A DNA stretch of 64,000 bases from Lysinibacillus odysseyi (lineage in GTDB: Bacteria; Bacillota; Bacilli; Bacillales_A; Planococcaceae): the NCBI GenBank assembly GCA_014595895.1, contig JABUKB010000002.1, positions 1-64,000 on the forward strand, read 5' to 3'. Made by a program: the position numbers and the translations under genes. The notes under the pieces were generated by a model. The model ran no database searches, was not told where the DNA came from, and saw only the letters and a list, made by a program, of their open reading frames with translations. Below are positions 34,672 to 42,938 of the stretch, piece after piece; the first letter of the stretch is position 1; each line of letters starts with the position of its first letter.

Positions 34672-36033
34672 TTAGCTTTGCTGATTTAGATATTCTAATA
34701 GTACGTCCCTTATAAACATCGGCAATAAATATTGTTTCTTTGCATATTTAACAGAAGGAAAAAAATAACCAAACGTAAATAAATCCAATGTAGCAAGAGT
34801 ATATGTTTTACAGGGGTCCACTACTTTACCATTTAGTATCAACTCTTGCTGTTTCGTCATCGTTACATGATAAAATAACAGCTTGCCAAAGACGATTCCT
34901 CTAAAACCAAGCCCCTTCAATTGCAATTCAGGCCATTCGTCATTTTGTGCCGCTCTATAGACTTCCTTTAACTCTGCTCCTGTGAGCTTTACTGTACAGA
35001 TATTAATAGGATGGGGCAGCAGATTATGCATTGTTAACGCACTGACATGTCCCTTTTTCAAATCTCCCATTAAAATACCTGCATTGAACATCACACAATC
35101 CGCCTGTGTAAAGTCAAAGAATGCTTCCGCTAACAAATTCGCAAAGGGAGAATAATGAAACCATTCTTTTGTGTAAGTTTTCGATAGCGTGACAACGGGT
35201 TGGCTGAGCTTCTTGCTTCCTTGCTGAGATAACTCATATAGAAAATCCGCTTCCCCTTCTAGTTCTGCTAACTGAGCATTGTCAATCATATCATCCGTCA
35301 TTTGAATAATTTTTTTCTGCTCCGTGTCATAGGAAATTGTTAAATGCCCTGTATATTGACCGAATTTCCCGCCGCCTGTCAGCAGTACATCTCCAATCTT
35401 TTTTCCTTTGGGAAACAAGTGATGCGTATGTGCCCCAAAGATAACATCGATTAACGGGCAATCTTCTGCTAATAACTCATCTTCAGACAAACCTAGATGA
35501 GACAAGCACACTAAAACATCTACTTGGTCCCTAAGCGCAATAGCCTGCTTGATAAGCGCTTCACGTGGATCTGTCACTTGCCAGTGCAACGCATGGTAAA
35601 AAGCTTCAAAAGGTGCTGTCGCTGCAATGATGCCTATTTTAATGCCTGTTGCTGTTGTCAATATCGTATAGGGCTTTAACCAAGCAGGGCTTTCACCACG
35701 CAATGGCTGTAAGTTTCCTATAACAACATCAAAATTTGCCTGGTCATATAACGTATACAATTCTTCAAATGACAAAGTAATCCCTTCATTGTTGCCAATT
35801 GTAACAACATCATACTCCGCTTCATTTAGTAGCGTTACATTGCCCTTTCCTAATGTAGCTTCAGTAAAAATATTGGCACGATCCATATGATCTCCAACAT
35901 CTACCAAAAAGCTAGCCTCTCCATTTGCAGCTAGTAATCGTCGTTGCTCCCTTACATACGTTTGCATGCGAAACCAATATTCGAAGTGACTATGCAAATC
36001 ATTTGTATGAAAAATATGTATTTTTTCGATCAC
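34672..36033 (-). CDS. yunD: 5'-nucleotidase/UDP-sugar hydrolase-like metallophosphoesterase YunD
   Basis: This 453-residue protein has an N-terminal calcineurin-like phosphoesterase domain: 'HTNDLHSHFEYW', 'LVDVGDHMDRANIF', 'TIGNNEGITLS', 'LSHLGLSED' and 'IFGAHTHH'. A C-terminal 5'-nucleotidase domain follows, with 'FANLLAEAFFDFTQADCVMFN' (read in two parts). No signal peptide is visible, so it is probably cytoplasmic. GTG 36033 lies after AAAGAGGTG and is preferred over TTG 36051, which overlaps the adjacent bcr1-like repeat. It matches B. subtilis YunD by domains and position. Confidence 0.9.
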   Translation of the reverse strand: MIEKIHIFHTNDLHSHFEYWFRMQTYVREQRRLLAANGEASFLVDVGDHMDRANIFTEATLGKGNVTLLNEAEYDVVTIGNNEGITLSFEELYTLYDQANFDVVIGNLQPLRGESPAWLKPYTILTTATGIKIGIIAATAPFEAFYHALHWQVTDPREALIKQAIALRDQVDVLVCLSHLGLSEDELLAEDCPLIDVIFGAHTHHLFPKGKKIGDVLLTGGGKFGQYTGHLTISYDTEQKKIIQMTDDMIDNAQLAELEGEADFLYELSQQGSKKLSQPVVTLSKTYTKEWFHYSPFANLLAEAFFDFTQADCVMFNAGILMGDLKKGHVSALTMHNLLPHPINICTVKLTGAELKEVYRAAQNDEWPELQLKGLGFRGIVFGKLLFYHVTMTKQQELILNGKVVDPCKTYTLATLDLFTFGYFFPSVKYAKKQYLLPMFIRDVLLEYLNQQS

Positions 36034-36050
36034 CGTTAGCACCTCTTTCA

Positions 36051-36302
36051 ATAAAGTGAAACTTCAATCAGCGGGGGTTTTCCTCTTCCCCACTGATGAA
36101 TAAGGAACACAAGCTAAGTTCACCACGTCCCGTAGCAACGTTTGTGTAACCAACATCGTGTTGGTCTGAACCAATCGGGCTTTTACGGGTAGTTGATCTC
36201 CCGCCTATTCTTTTCGCCCTTCTTAAGCCTAGGGGCGGGAGTCCTACCTCTACCGCTACGCTTTCGAGGTAGATAAATTACTACCCGTTCATGCGGGAGA
36301 AA
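36051..36302 (+). repeat. bcr1-like structured repeat with internal insertion
   Basis: This element shares with the copy at 27488-27678 the left end AAAGTGAAACTTCAATCAG, the outer stem ACGGGTAGT/ACTACCCGT enclosing CTCCCGCCT and AGGGGCGGGAG, and the right end 'CATGCGGGAGA'. It carries about 60 extra bases after the first hairpin, themselves hairpin-rich (CCAACATCGTGTTGG at about 36151-36165). Its variable hairpin is CTACCTC/GAGGTAG where the other copy has TGTATC/GATACA, a covarying change. The left boundary ATAAA directly abuts the yunD upstream region; the right flank is AGAAA. Confidence 0.85.
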
Positions 36303-36600
36303 GTGAACCTTCAGAAAAACTCGAATATGTTCTGCGTTCCGTTTCATGTATTTAGTTAGCTCGACATGGCATCTAGAATAGAACGTATACCTATTACTAA
36401 TAATACAATACGCAGGGCAAAAATGATTGTTTGTGAGTGCATTTTTTTTATGGATTGCTTCTCCGGTTTTTGCCCCTATATAACTAGCCGGGGAAATCAC
36501 TACCCATTCAATGGGGCAGAAAATTATGCCTTCACCAAGACCTGCCAAAGCGCCCACTATATCTTCAAGTGGTGCAATGGAAAATAAAACACTCTAACCA
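36303..36600 (-). other. Gene-poor stretch with an orphan open frame
   Basis: About 300 bases lie between the repeat and yunF. On the minus strand an open frame begins just after the yunF stop and reads 'SVLFSIAPLEDIVGALAGLG', then 'EGIIFCPIEWVVISPASYIG' and 'AKTGEAIHKK'. This looks like a short hydrophobic protein segment. It has no ATG; the first candidate is GTG 36557 with a weak site, and the frame then runs into the bcr1-like repeat. It may be a gene remnant cut by the repeat insertion. I cannot name it. Confidence 0.35.
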
Positions 36601-37461
36601 CTAAAAATCCCCTTCAAAAATATCCATCTGTTTTGGTGCAAGTCCTTCAAAATGGACGTCCAATATTTGCTGCAAACGCTTAGCATTTGGTGCCGCATGT
36701 TGACCGGAGTTGTTATTGAATAACACATACACATCCTTTGCTTGCTCTTGTAAGCTGCGAATATGCGTAGCCAGCCCTTGCAGTTCTTCTTCACTGTAAT
36801 CATATAAAAATCGCACTTTACGCCAATTTTCTGTATTGCCTGCATTGCGCCAGCCATGGATATTGCGTCCATGAATGCGCACAAATGCTGTCGATGCTGT
36901 TGCCTCCGCTACAAAAGGTACGGAACCGCTTCCTGCTTGAGGTTCATCGCACACCGTATGAATAAAATGGTGATTTCGCAAAAAATCCATTGTCCGCCCT
37001 TGCATACCGCTAGCGTACCATGTTTGGTTCCGGAATTCGATGGCAATCGGCAGATTGCCAAGCTGTTGCTTTACATACAGAATATACTGTACATGTTTCG
37101 CACTGCAATCAAACCATGGCGGAAATTGCACGAGTACCATCGCTAGCTTCCCGTGCTTTTGGAAAGTTTCGGCACATGTCACAAAGGCTTCGAACATGTC
37201 ATTACGTGTATCAAACGGTATCTCCTCCGTGCGTTGATGACCAGTCATTCCTTGATATGCCTTTAAGATAAACCGAAAATCTTTGGGTGTTTCCATACAC
37301 CATTTTTCTACATTATGTGTGTTGGGAATTGCATAAAAAGAAGTATCGACTTCTACAACTGGAAAGTGTCCACTATAGTCAAATAATTTATCCCGTGCAG
37401 ATGTAGCAGAGGAATAAAGTACAGGATGGTCACTCCATCCCGTTAAACCAATATAGATCAT
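36601..37461 (-). CDS. yunF: DUF72 family protein YunF
   Basis: This 286-residue cytoplasmic protein matches the DUF72/YecE family with a TIM-barrel-like fold. Signature segments are 'IGLTGWSDH', 'FPVVEVDTSFYAIP', 'RFILKAYQGMTGH', 'LVQFPPWFDC', 'IAIEFRNQTWY' and 'VYVLFNNNSGQHAAPNAKRL'. The biochemical role is not established. Location near yunD matches B. subtilis yunF. AAGGAGGGGTG precedes the ATG. Confidence 0.92.
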   Translation of the reverse strand: MIYIGLTGWSDHPVLYSSATSARDKLFDYSGHFPVVEVDTSFYAIPNTHNVEKWCMETPKDFRFILKAYQGMTGHQRTEEIPFDTRNDMFEAFVTCAETFQKHGKLAMVLVQFPPWFDCSAKHVQYILYVKQQLGNLPIAIEFRNQTWYASGMQGRTMDFLRNHHFIHTVCDEPQAGSGSVPFVAEATASTAFVRIHGRNIHGWRNAGNTENWRKVRFLYDYSEEELQGLATHIRSLQEQAKDVYVLFNNNSGQHAAPNAKRLQQILDVHFEGLAPKQMDIFEGDF

Positions 37462-37579
37462 GCAACACCCCTCCTTCTTACTATTACGACTATAATATAT
37501 TGTGACACCAAAAGAAGTATATGTAAATTAAATTGTAGACAGATACATGTATAAAGACCTATTTATTTCTATCATAAAA

Positions 37580-37627
37580 AGAACTTCAGCTAAAGATACT
37601 TTTGTTCGTATCTTTAGCTGAAGTTCT
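37580..37627 (-). terminator. Rho-independent terminator of the response regulator/pst unit
   Basis: A perfect 20-base-pair stem (arms 37580-37599 and 37608-37627) with an eight-base loop. On the minus strand it is followed by TTTTTA, about 10 bases after the response regulator stop. Confidence 0.95.
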
Positions 37628-37630
37628 CTA

Positions 37631-38335
37631 TTACGTACATACTTTTCCTGCTTGCACATTCAAATAATAACCAGCGCCCATTTTCGTCTTGATCCACCTT
37701 GGCTTTTTAGGGTTATCCTCTATTTTATTGCGCAATCTACTCACAAGGACATCAACAGCTCGACGATCTCCCTTTGTGAATTCCAATGCATCAATAATTT
37801 CTTCACGTGACTGAATGTGACCCGAATGTTCAAAGAGATGCATGAAGAGTTTAAATTCTCCCTGTGTAAGAGAAAGTTCCCTCTCCTCTTTAAACACTTT
37901 AAGCGTCACTAAATCCACAGTGAACGGGTCCATCCGCACTTCTGAAACTCTTGTCTGCTGGAACTTTTCACGTTCATGGCGTTCTATATGAATACGTGTA
38001 CGCGTCAGCAGTTCTCTTATGCCGATAGGCTTTCGGATATAATCCGTTGCCCCTAGTTCCAGCGCTAGCACCGCATCGATTTCAGCAGTTCTCGCACTAA
38101 TAATGATGATTGGAAAGCGGTGATTGTACCTCGCCACCCTGCAAACATCAATTCCCTCGATATCAGGCAAAGCCCAATCTACAATCATGCAGTCGGGCAT
38201 TATTTCGGAAACCTTTTGTAGCGCTTCATTACCCTTACAAACCCAATGTACATCATAGCCGGCCTGCTGCAAATGAAGTTTTAGTAATTCAGCTAAATGA
38301 TGATCTTCTTCCACGACCAATATTTTCTTCTTCAT
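37631..38335 (-). CDS. OmpR/PhoB-family response regulator, no adjacent kinase
   Basis: This 234-residue regulator has a receiver domain with acid pocket Glu10/Asp11, phospho-acceptor Asp53 ('CMIVDWALPD'), Ser in 'IIISARTAE' and Lys in 'DYIRKPIG'. A winged-helix DNA-binding domain follows, with 'LSLTQGEFKLFMHLFEHSG', 'RAVDVLVSRLRNKI' and 'IKTKMGAGYYLN'. All phosphorylation residues are intact. It is the last gene after pstS-C-A-B-phoU on the same strand, 33 bases beyond phoU, which suggests cotranscription and a phosphate-related role. No histidine kinase gene is near, unlike most phoP-phoR pairs. It is unclear whether this is PhoP itself. Confidence 0.9.
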   Translation of the reverse strand: MKKKILVVEEDHHLAELLKLHLQQAGYDVHWVCKGNEALQKVSEIMPDCMIVDWALPDIEGIDVCRVARYNHRFPIIIISARTAEIDAVLALELGATDYIRKPIGIRELLTRTRIHIERHEREKFQQTRVSEVRMDPFTVDLVTLKVFKEERELSLTQGEFKLFMHLFEHSGHIQSREEIIDALEFTKGDRRAVDVLVSRLRNKIEDNPKKPRWIKTKMGAGYYLNVQAGKVCT

Positions 38336-38368
38336 GCATTAGTCCCCGCTCATACTTTTGAATGTATA

Positions 38369-39022
38369 CTAATTTAAATCAAACATACGGCCTTTGATAA
38401 AATAAGCTGTTGATTCTGCCATATTTGTAATATGGTCTGCGGCACGTTCTACAAATCGGTTGATAAATAATAATTGAACAATTTCCTCTGCGTGCTCAGG
38501 CTGTTCTTTTAAGCAATTTGTTAATGTTATATAGTTTTCATAATTCATCTTATCAATTTTGTCATCTAATGACCCTACTGCTTTTGCAAGCGCGACATCT
38601 TCTTCGACAAAGGCTTTTAAAGCCTTCACTAGCATATCCATTGCAATATTTTTCATTTCTACAACAGAAGTTTTCGATAGCATCGATTCTGTTTTCCCGA
38701 TTTTAATCGTAGCTTTGGCTGTATTAACAGCAAAATCAGCAATTCGTTCAATATCGGATGACATTTTGATCATACTAATAATACGGCGCAAATCACGCGC
38801 GACCGGCTGTTCTTTGGCTGTTAACCAAACTGCCATCTGATTGATTTCATTTTCAAGCTCATCGATATACGCATCATCTTCTATTACGTCTAATGCCAGT
38901 TCCATATCTTGCTTTTCTAATGCGATAAAGGCTTTTTCCATTACCTTGATCGTCGCATCTACCATTTCACCCATTTTGTTTTGTAACTCTAACATATTCT
39001 TTTCAAAGTTTTCGCGAATCAT
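38369..39022 (-). CDS. phoU: Phosphate signalling regulator PhoU
   Basis: This 217-residue all-helical cytoplasmic protein has the two PhoU repeats, each with a metal-binding ExxxD pattern, for example 'LALDVIEDDAYIDELENEI' and 'ERIADFAVNTAKA', then 'RFVERAADHITNMAES'. PhoU links the Pst transporter with phosphate-response signalling. It follows pstB by 14 bases with AAGGGGGA upstream of the ATG. Confidence 0.95.
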   Translation of the reverse strand: MIRENFEKNMLELQNKMGEMVDATIKVMEKAFIALEKQDMELALDVIEDDAYIDELENEINQMAVWLTAKEQPVARDLRRIISMIKMSSDIERIADFAVNTAKATIKIGKTESMLSKTSVVEMKNIAMDMLVKALKAFVEEDVALAKAVGSLDDKIDKMNYENYITLTNCLKEQPEHAEEIVQLLFINRFVERAADHITNMAESTAYFIKGRMFDLN

Positions 39023-39036
39023 CTATCCCGTCCCCC

Positions 39037-39822
39037 TTATCCAAAGCGTCCTGTTACATAGTCTTCTGTACGTTGATCTGTTGGTGTAGAGAAGATAACA
39101 TTTGTATCATTAAATTCTACTACTTCTCCGTTTAAGAAGAAAGCTGTCTTATCGCTAATACGTGCTGCTTGTTGCATGTTATGCGTCACGATCACGATTG
39201 TAAAATCTTTTTTCATTTGTGTGATTAATTCTTCTACTTTCAATGTAGAAATTGGGTCTAGCGCACTTGTAGGCTCGTCCATTAAAATCACGTCTGGTTT
39301 CATCGCAATGGCACGTGCGATACAAATACGTTGCTGCTGACCTCCTGATAGACCAAGAGCAGATGTTTTTAAACGGTCTTTTACTTCATCCCAAATCGCA
39401 GCACCGCGCAGTGATTCTTCTACTAAAGCATCTAATGTCTTACGATTTTTAATCCCCTGCATACGAGGACCGTACGCCACATTATCATAAATGCTCATTG
39501 GGAATAAATTCGACTTTTGGAATACCATCCCCACTTTTGTACGCAATTTAATCACATCGCTTGACTCGTAAATATCTTCACCATCAATGTTGATATTGCC
39601 GATTACACGCACGCCATCGATTAAATCATTCATGCGGTTTAATGTACGTAGAAATGTCGATTTACCGCAACCAGATGGCCCGATTAAGGCTGTTACTTCT
39701 TTTTCCTTAATATCTAAAGATACATTAAACAGCGCCTGTTTTTCCCCGTAGTATAAGTTTAAATCATTGACACGAATTTTAGCGCCCGCTGTTGCGGCTA
39801 AAGAATTTACCTGTTCATTCAT
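39037..39822 (-). CDS. pstB: Phosphate ABC transporter ATP-binding protein
   Basis: This 261-residue ATPase of the high-affinity phosphate importer has Walker A 'GPSGCGKST', '[20 protein letters not shown]' with the Q-loop, signature 'LSGGQQQR', Walker B '[13 protein letters not shown]' and 'IVTHNMQQA'. The start at 39822 ('MNEQVN') follows ACGGAGGT with ideal spacing. An ATG 36 bases earlier (39858) would also be possible after GAGGAG. Confidence 0.96.
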   Translation of the reverse strand: MNEQVNSLAATAGAKIRVNDLNLYYGEKQALFNVSLDIKEKEVTALIGPSGCGKSTFLRTLNRMNDLIDGVRVIGNINIDGEDIYESSDVIKLRTKVGMVFQKSNLFPMSIYDNVAYGPRMQGIKNRKTLDALVEESLRGAAIWDEVKDRLKTSALGLSGGQQQRICIARAIAMKPDVILMDEPTSALDPISTLKVEELITQMKKDFTIVIVTHNMQQAARISDKTAFFLNGEVVEFNDTNVIFSTPTDQRTEDYVTGRFG

Positions 39823-39867
39823 CTTTATTACCTCCGTTGCCATCATTGTCATGTCCATTCTCCTCTG

Positions 39868-40692
39868 TTAATAGTCTGCTTTGTTGAATTTCTTTGAAAT
39901 ATATGTTGCCGATAAATTAAGTGCTAAAATAATGACAATCAATACAATACCGATTGCTGCTGCTAAGCCAATATCCCCGGACTCCTGTGTCACAAGGTAA
40001 GAATGTACTGTAAGTGTACGAGCAGATGAGAAAATGCTATCTGGCATCGCGGCTACCGTACCTGCCGTTAAGAAAATCGCAGCTGATTCCCCGACAATAC
40101 GACCAATCGATAAAATAATCCCTGATAAAATACCTGGCATCGCACTCGGTAAAATTACTTTGTAAAGTGTTTGAAGCTTTGTCGTACCTAACGCCAGAGA
40201 CCCTTCACGATACGCAGCCGGTACTGTTTTTAACGCTTCCTCTGTCGTACGGATAACGATTGGCAGTACAATAATCGTTAATGTTAAAGATGCAGCAATA
40301 ATAGACATCCCTAACTTTAAAATCACTACGAAGAATACCGCACCGAATAAACCATAAATAATGGAAGGAATACCTGTTAAGCTTTCCGTTGCATAACGAA
40401 TCATGCTTACTAAACGTCCTTGCTTTGCGTACTCTTGTAAATAAACGGCCGCTAGAATACCGATTGGTGTAGCGATTAGCAATGAAATCACAATCGTATA
40501 GATTGTTGTGACAATCATTGGGAAAATACCGCCACCACCAACTGGTGAATAGTCACCGAAAATAAAATCAAAACTAATATATGAAAAACCTTTATAGAAT
40601 AAATAACCCACAATCGTAACTAAAACGGCTACTGATACAAACGCTGAGCCCCAAAGCATTGCGCGGAATAAATTATCTTTTGCTTGGCGCAC
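39868..40692 (-). CDS. pstA: Phosphate ABC transporter permease PstA
   Basis: This 274-residue permease has about six membrane helices and the coupling motif 'YREGSLALGTTKLQTLYKVI' (about 165-185). Start GTG 40692, one base after the pstC stop, is favoured because AAAGGTGG lies eight bases upstream. It forms the membrane channel with PstC. Confidence 0.96.
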   Translation of the reverse strand: MRQAKDNLFRAMLWGSAFVSVAVLVTIVGYLFYKGFSYISFDFIFGDYSPVGGGGIFPMIVTTIYTIVISLLIATPIGILAAVYLQEYAKQGRLVSMIRYATESLTGIPSIIYGLFGAVFFVVILKLGMSIIAASLTLTIIVLPIVIRTTEEALKTVPAAYREGSLALGTTKLQTLYKVILPSAMPGILSGIILSIGRIVGESAAIFLTAGTVAAMPDSIFSSARTLTVHSYLVTQESGDIGLAAAIGIVLIVIILALNLSATYISKKFNKADY

Positions 40693-40693
40693 C

Positions 40694-41608
40694 TTAGTGA
40701 CCACCTTTCGCTGTTATTCGAGCTAATACAAAGTTTAAAATCAAGATGAATGAGAATAAGACAATCCCCGTTGCAAATAGCATTTCTTGATGTGTACCTG
40801 CTGCGTAGCCCATCTCTAGGGCAATATTTGTCGTCAATGGACGAACGCTATCTGTTAAGCTTGTCGGAATAATCAGTGCGTTACCTGCTACTAAAATAAC
40901 CGCCATTGTTTCGCCGATTGCCCGGCCTAGTCCTAAAACAATAGCTGCCATAATACCTGATTTAGCTGCCGGTACCACTACTTTAAAAATCGTCCCGATT
41001 TCCGAAACACCAAGTGCTAACGAACCTTCGCGGTATGCTCTCGGCACCGCACGGATTGCTGTTTCTGCTACGGTAACAACCGTTGGTAACATCATAATCG
41101 CTAACACTAAAATAACGGCGATTAAACTTTGTCCACGAGCAAGCCCTAAATTATCCTGTAAAAATGGTACGATGATCGCCAATCCGAATACCCCGTATAA
41201 CACAGAAGGAATACCTGCTAATAACTGAATCGCTGGCGATACGATTTTCGCCACTGGCTTTGGCGCGATTTCAGCTAAGAAAATTGCCGTAAATAAACCG
41301 ATTGGTACCCCGATTATAAGGGATCCTAATGTTGCAAAAATAGATGCCACAATCATCGGGAAAATACCAAACTTCTCTTCACTTGGTACCCAGTCTGTAC
41401 CGAAAATAAAACTTAGGAAGCTGTATTCACCAGATACAAACGGTGAAGCTCCTTTATAGAATACAAATCCTACAATTAGTAATAAACTAATTACAGATAA
41501 TAATGCACACGCTAGAAAGATTTTTGATGACAATTTTTCTAAAAAGTATTTTCGTGCATTTCCTTTACTAATCTGCTGTTCCACTTCTGTTGTATGTTGT
41601 GTACCCAC
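40694..41608 (-). CDS. pstC: Phosphate ABC transporter permease PstC
   Basis: This 304-residue permease has a cytoplasmic N-terminus and six helices. The coupling motif is 'YREGSLALGVSEIGTIFKVV', paralogous to that in PstA. GTG 41608 lies eight bases after GGAGG and is preferred over GTG 41623, which has no ribosome site. The gene follows pstS closely and precedes pstA by one base. Confidence 0.96.
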   Translation of the reverse strand: MGTQHTTEVEQQISKGNARKYFLEKLSSKIFLACALLSVISLLLIVGFVFYKGASPFVSGEYSFLSFIFGTDWVPSEEKFGIFPMIVASIFATLGSLIIGVPIGLFTAIFLAEIAPKPVAKIVSPAIQLLAGIPSVLYGVFGLAIIVPFLQDNLGLARGQSLIAVILVLAIMMLPTVVTVAETAIRAVPRAYREGSLALGVSEIGTIFKVVVPAAKSGIMAAIVLGLGRAIGETMAVILVAGNALIIPTSLTDSVRPLTTNIALEMGYAAGTHQEMLFATGIVLFSFILILNFVLARITAKGGH

Positions 41609-41629
41609 TTTTTCGTCCTCCACGATTCA

Positions 41630-42463
41630 TTATTTCGTTACTGGAATTGCACCTGCGGATTCAACAATTTTCTGACCTTCAGGAGTTAAAATGAACTCCA
41701 TAAATTGCTTCGCTGATTCAGGTACATCTTCCTTATGCACAAATAAAAATGGTCGAGATAATTCGTACTGTCCAGCTAATACATTTTCAGCCTTCGCCTC
41801 TATACCATTAATGTCCATCGTTGAAATTGACTCATCTATATATTCAAAAGAGATAAATCCAATAGCATGCTTATTCATTGCTACTGTCGTTTTAATATTC
41901 CCGTTCCCGCTTGCTACAATCGCATTTTTAATTAACTGACCTGATTCATAACCAACAATTTCTTGGAAAGCATCGCGTGAGCCAGAACCATCCTCGCGTG
42001 ATACAACGACAATCTCCATATCTTTGCCGCCAAGGTCTTTCCAGTTTGTAATTTCCCCTGTAAAGACTTGTTTTACTTGTTCCAGTGTTAAATCTTTTAC
42101 AGGATTTGATGGATGCGCTACTACAACAATACCGTCATAGGCAATGACTAATTCCTGTAAGCCGCTCTCTTTCTCTTCCGGTTTTAAATCACGTGATGAC
42201 ATCCCGATTTGAGATACGCCATTAATGGCATTTGTAATACCAGCAGATGATCCAATCTGGTTTACTTCAATTTTTGTCCCATGCTTTTCTTCATATTTCA
42301 TCGCTAACTTCTCAGCTAACGGTCCTACTGAAGTCGACCCTGAAATAGTCACCGTCTCGCCGCTAGAATCTGTATCTGTCGCTGTGCTTTCATCATTGCT
42401 GCATGCCACTAATACCGAAAGCACAAACGTTAAGCTCAAAAGGTAAAATGCTTTTTTCCACAT
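41630..42463 (-). CDS. pstS: Phosphate-binding lipoprotein PstS
   Basis: This 277-residue lipoprotein has a signal peptide ending in lipobox 'VLVACS' (Cys about residue 21). Phosphate-binding loops are visible as 'SGSTSVGPL', 'SSRDLKPEE' and 'SREDGSGSRDAF'. It captures phosphate outside the membrane for PstABC. First gene of the pstSCAB-phoU unit; a Pho-box-like promoter lies about 65-100 bases upstream. Confidence 0.96.
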   Translation of the reverse strand: MWKKAFYLLSLTFVLSVLVACSNDESTATDTDSSGETVTISGSTSVGPLAEKLAMKYEEKHGTKIEVNQIGSSAGITNAINGVSQIGMSSRDLKPEEKESGLQELVIAYDGIVVVAHPSNPVKDLTLEQVKQVFTGEITNWKDLGGKDMEIVVVSREDGSGSRDAFQEIVGYESGQLIKNAIVASGNGNIKTTVAMNKHAIGFISFEYIDESISTMDINGIEAKAENVLAGQYELSRPFLFVHKEDVPESAKQFMEFILTPEGQKIVESAGAIPVTK

Positions 42464-42528
42464 GTTTGATTAATCCTCCAACTCATTTCGTTCTCGATAA
42501 TTCAACAATAATCGCAAAAAATTAACTT

Positions 42529-42558
42529 ACTATATGATTAATGTAAAGCTTGTGTAAA
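42529..42558 (-). promoter_or_regulatory. Candidate PhoP-box promoter of pstS
   Basis: On the minus strand two TTTACA hexamers lie exactly 11 bases apart (complements of 42553-42558 and 42542-42547), followed seven bases later by a -10-like TATAGT (complement of 42529-42534). Directly repeated TT(A/T/C)A(C/T)A units at 11-base spacing upstream of -20 are the known Bacillus PhoP-binding pattern. Only two good repeats are visible rather than four. Confidence 0.6.
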
Positions 42559-42890
42559 TGTATAAATTTAATGTCTAATTCACGTAAAAAACATTAATAA
42601 AATTCAAAAAATTTTAACCTATTATTAATTTTTATGAAAAAACCTTATTATATTAAGGAAAAATGTACATAATAATTACAAAATGTTCTGTAAAATCTGA
42701 TAAATGTTGAAAAATGACAATTTTTTTGTCACTTTTTGTAAAATTAATGCATAAATATTAATTTTTATAAAGGGCTATTGTAGTATTTTTGAAAGTTATA
42801 TTTACATTTCATTAATATTTTAATATTCCTGTAACATTAGATGCCGTTTTTCCTAAGAAGAACATTAGGATTTCCCCTTTTCCCGCAAAA
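42559..42890. other. AT-rich intergenic region upstream of pstS
   Basis: About 330 bases without a gene. They are extremely AT-rich and contain further TGTAAA words (42689-42694 and 42737-42742) that are not in 11-base register. An imperfect inverted repeat AAAAATGACAA/TTGTCACTTTTT spans 42710-42736, and CCTTATTATATTAAGG lies at 42643-42658. No ribosome site plus open frame was seen. It may hold additional regulatory sites for pst. Confidence 0.4.
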
Positions 42891-42932
42891 AAAACCGTAA
42901 AGATTAGACTGTCGTCTAATCTTTACGGTTTA
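42891..42932 (-). terminator. Rho-independent terminator of cysK
   Basis: AAACCGTAAAGATTAGAC and GTCTAATCTTTACGGTTT are perfect 18-base arms with a four-base loop. On the minus strand they are followed by a run of T. It is among the strongest hairpins in the window. Confidence 0.96.
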
Positions 42933-42938
42933 AATACT

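Noticed and set aside
24842-36302. IS200/IS605-type element with transposase
   Set aside because: The repeats have hairpin-rich ends, but no TnpA or TnpB frame is present in or near them, so only a non-autonomous repeat can be claimed.
36183-36557. 124-codon continuous frame ending in the bcr1-like repeat
   Set aside because: The second half is translated structured repeat DNA; at most the first 40-50 codons could be real, so it is not annotated as a gene.
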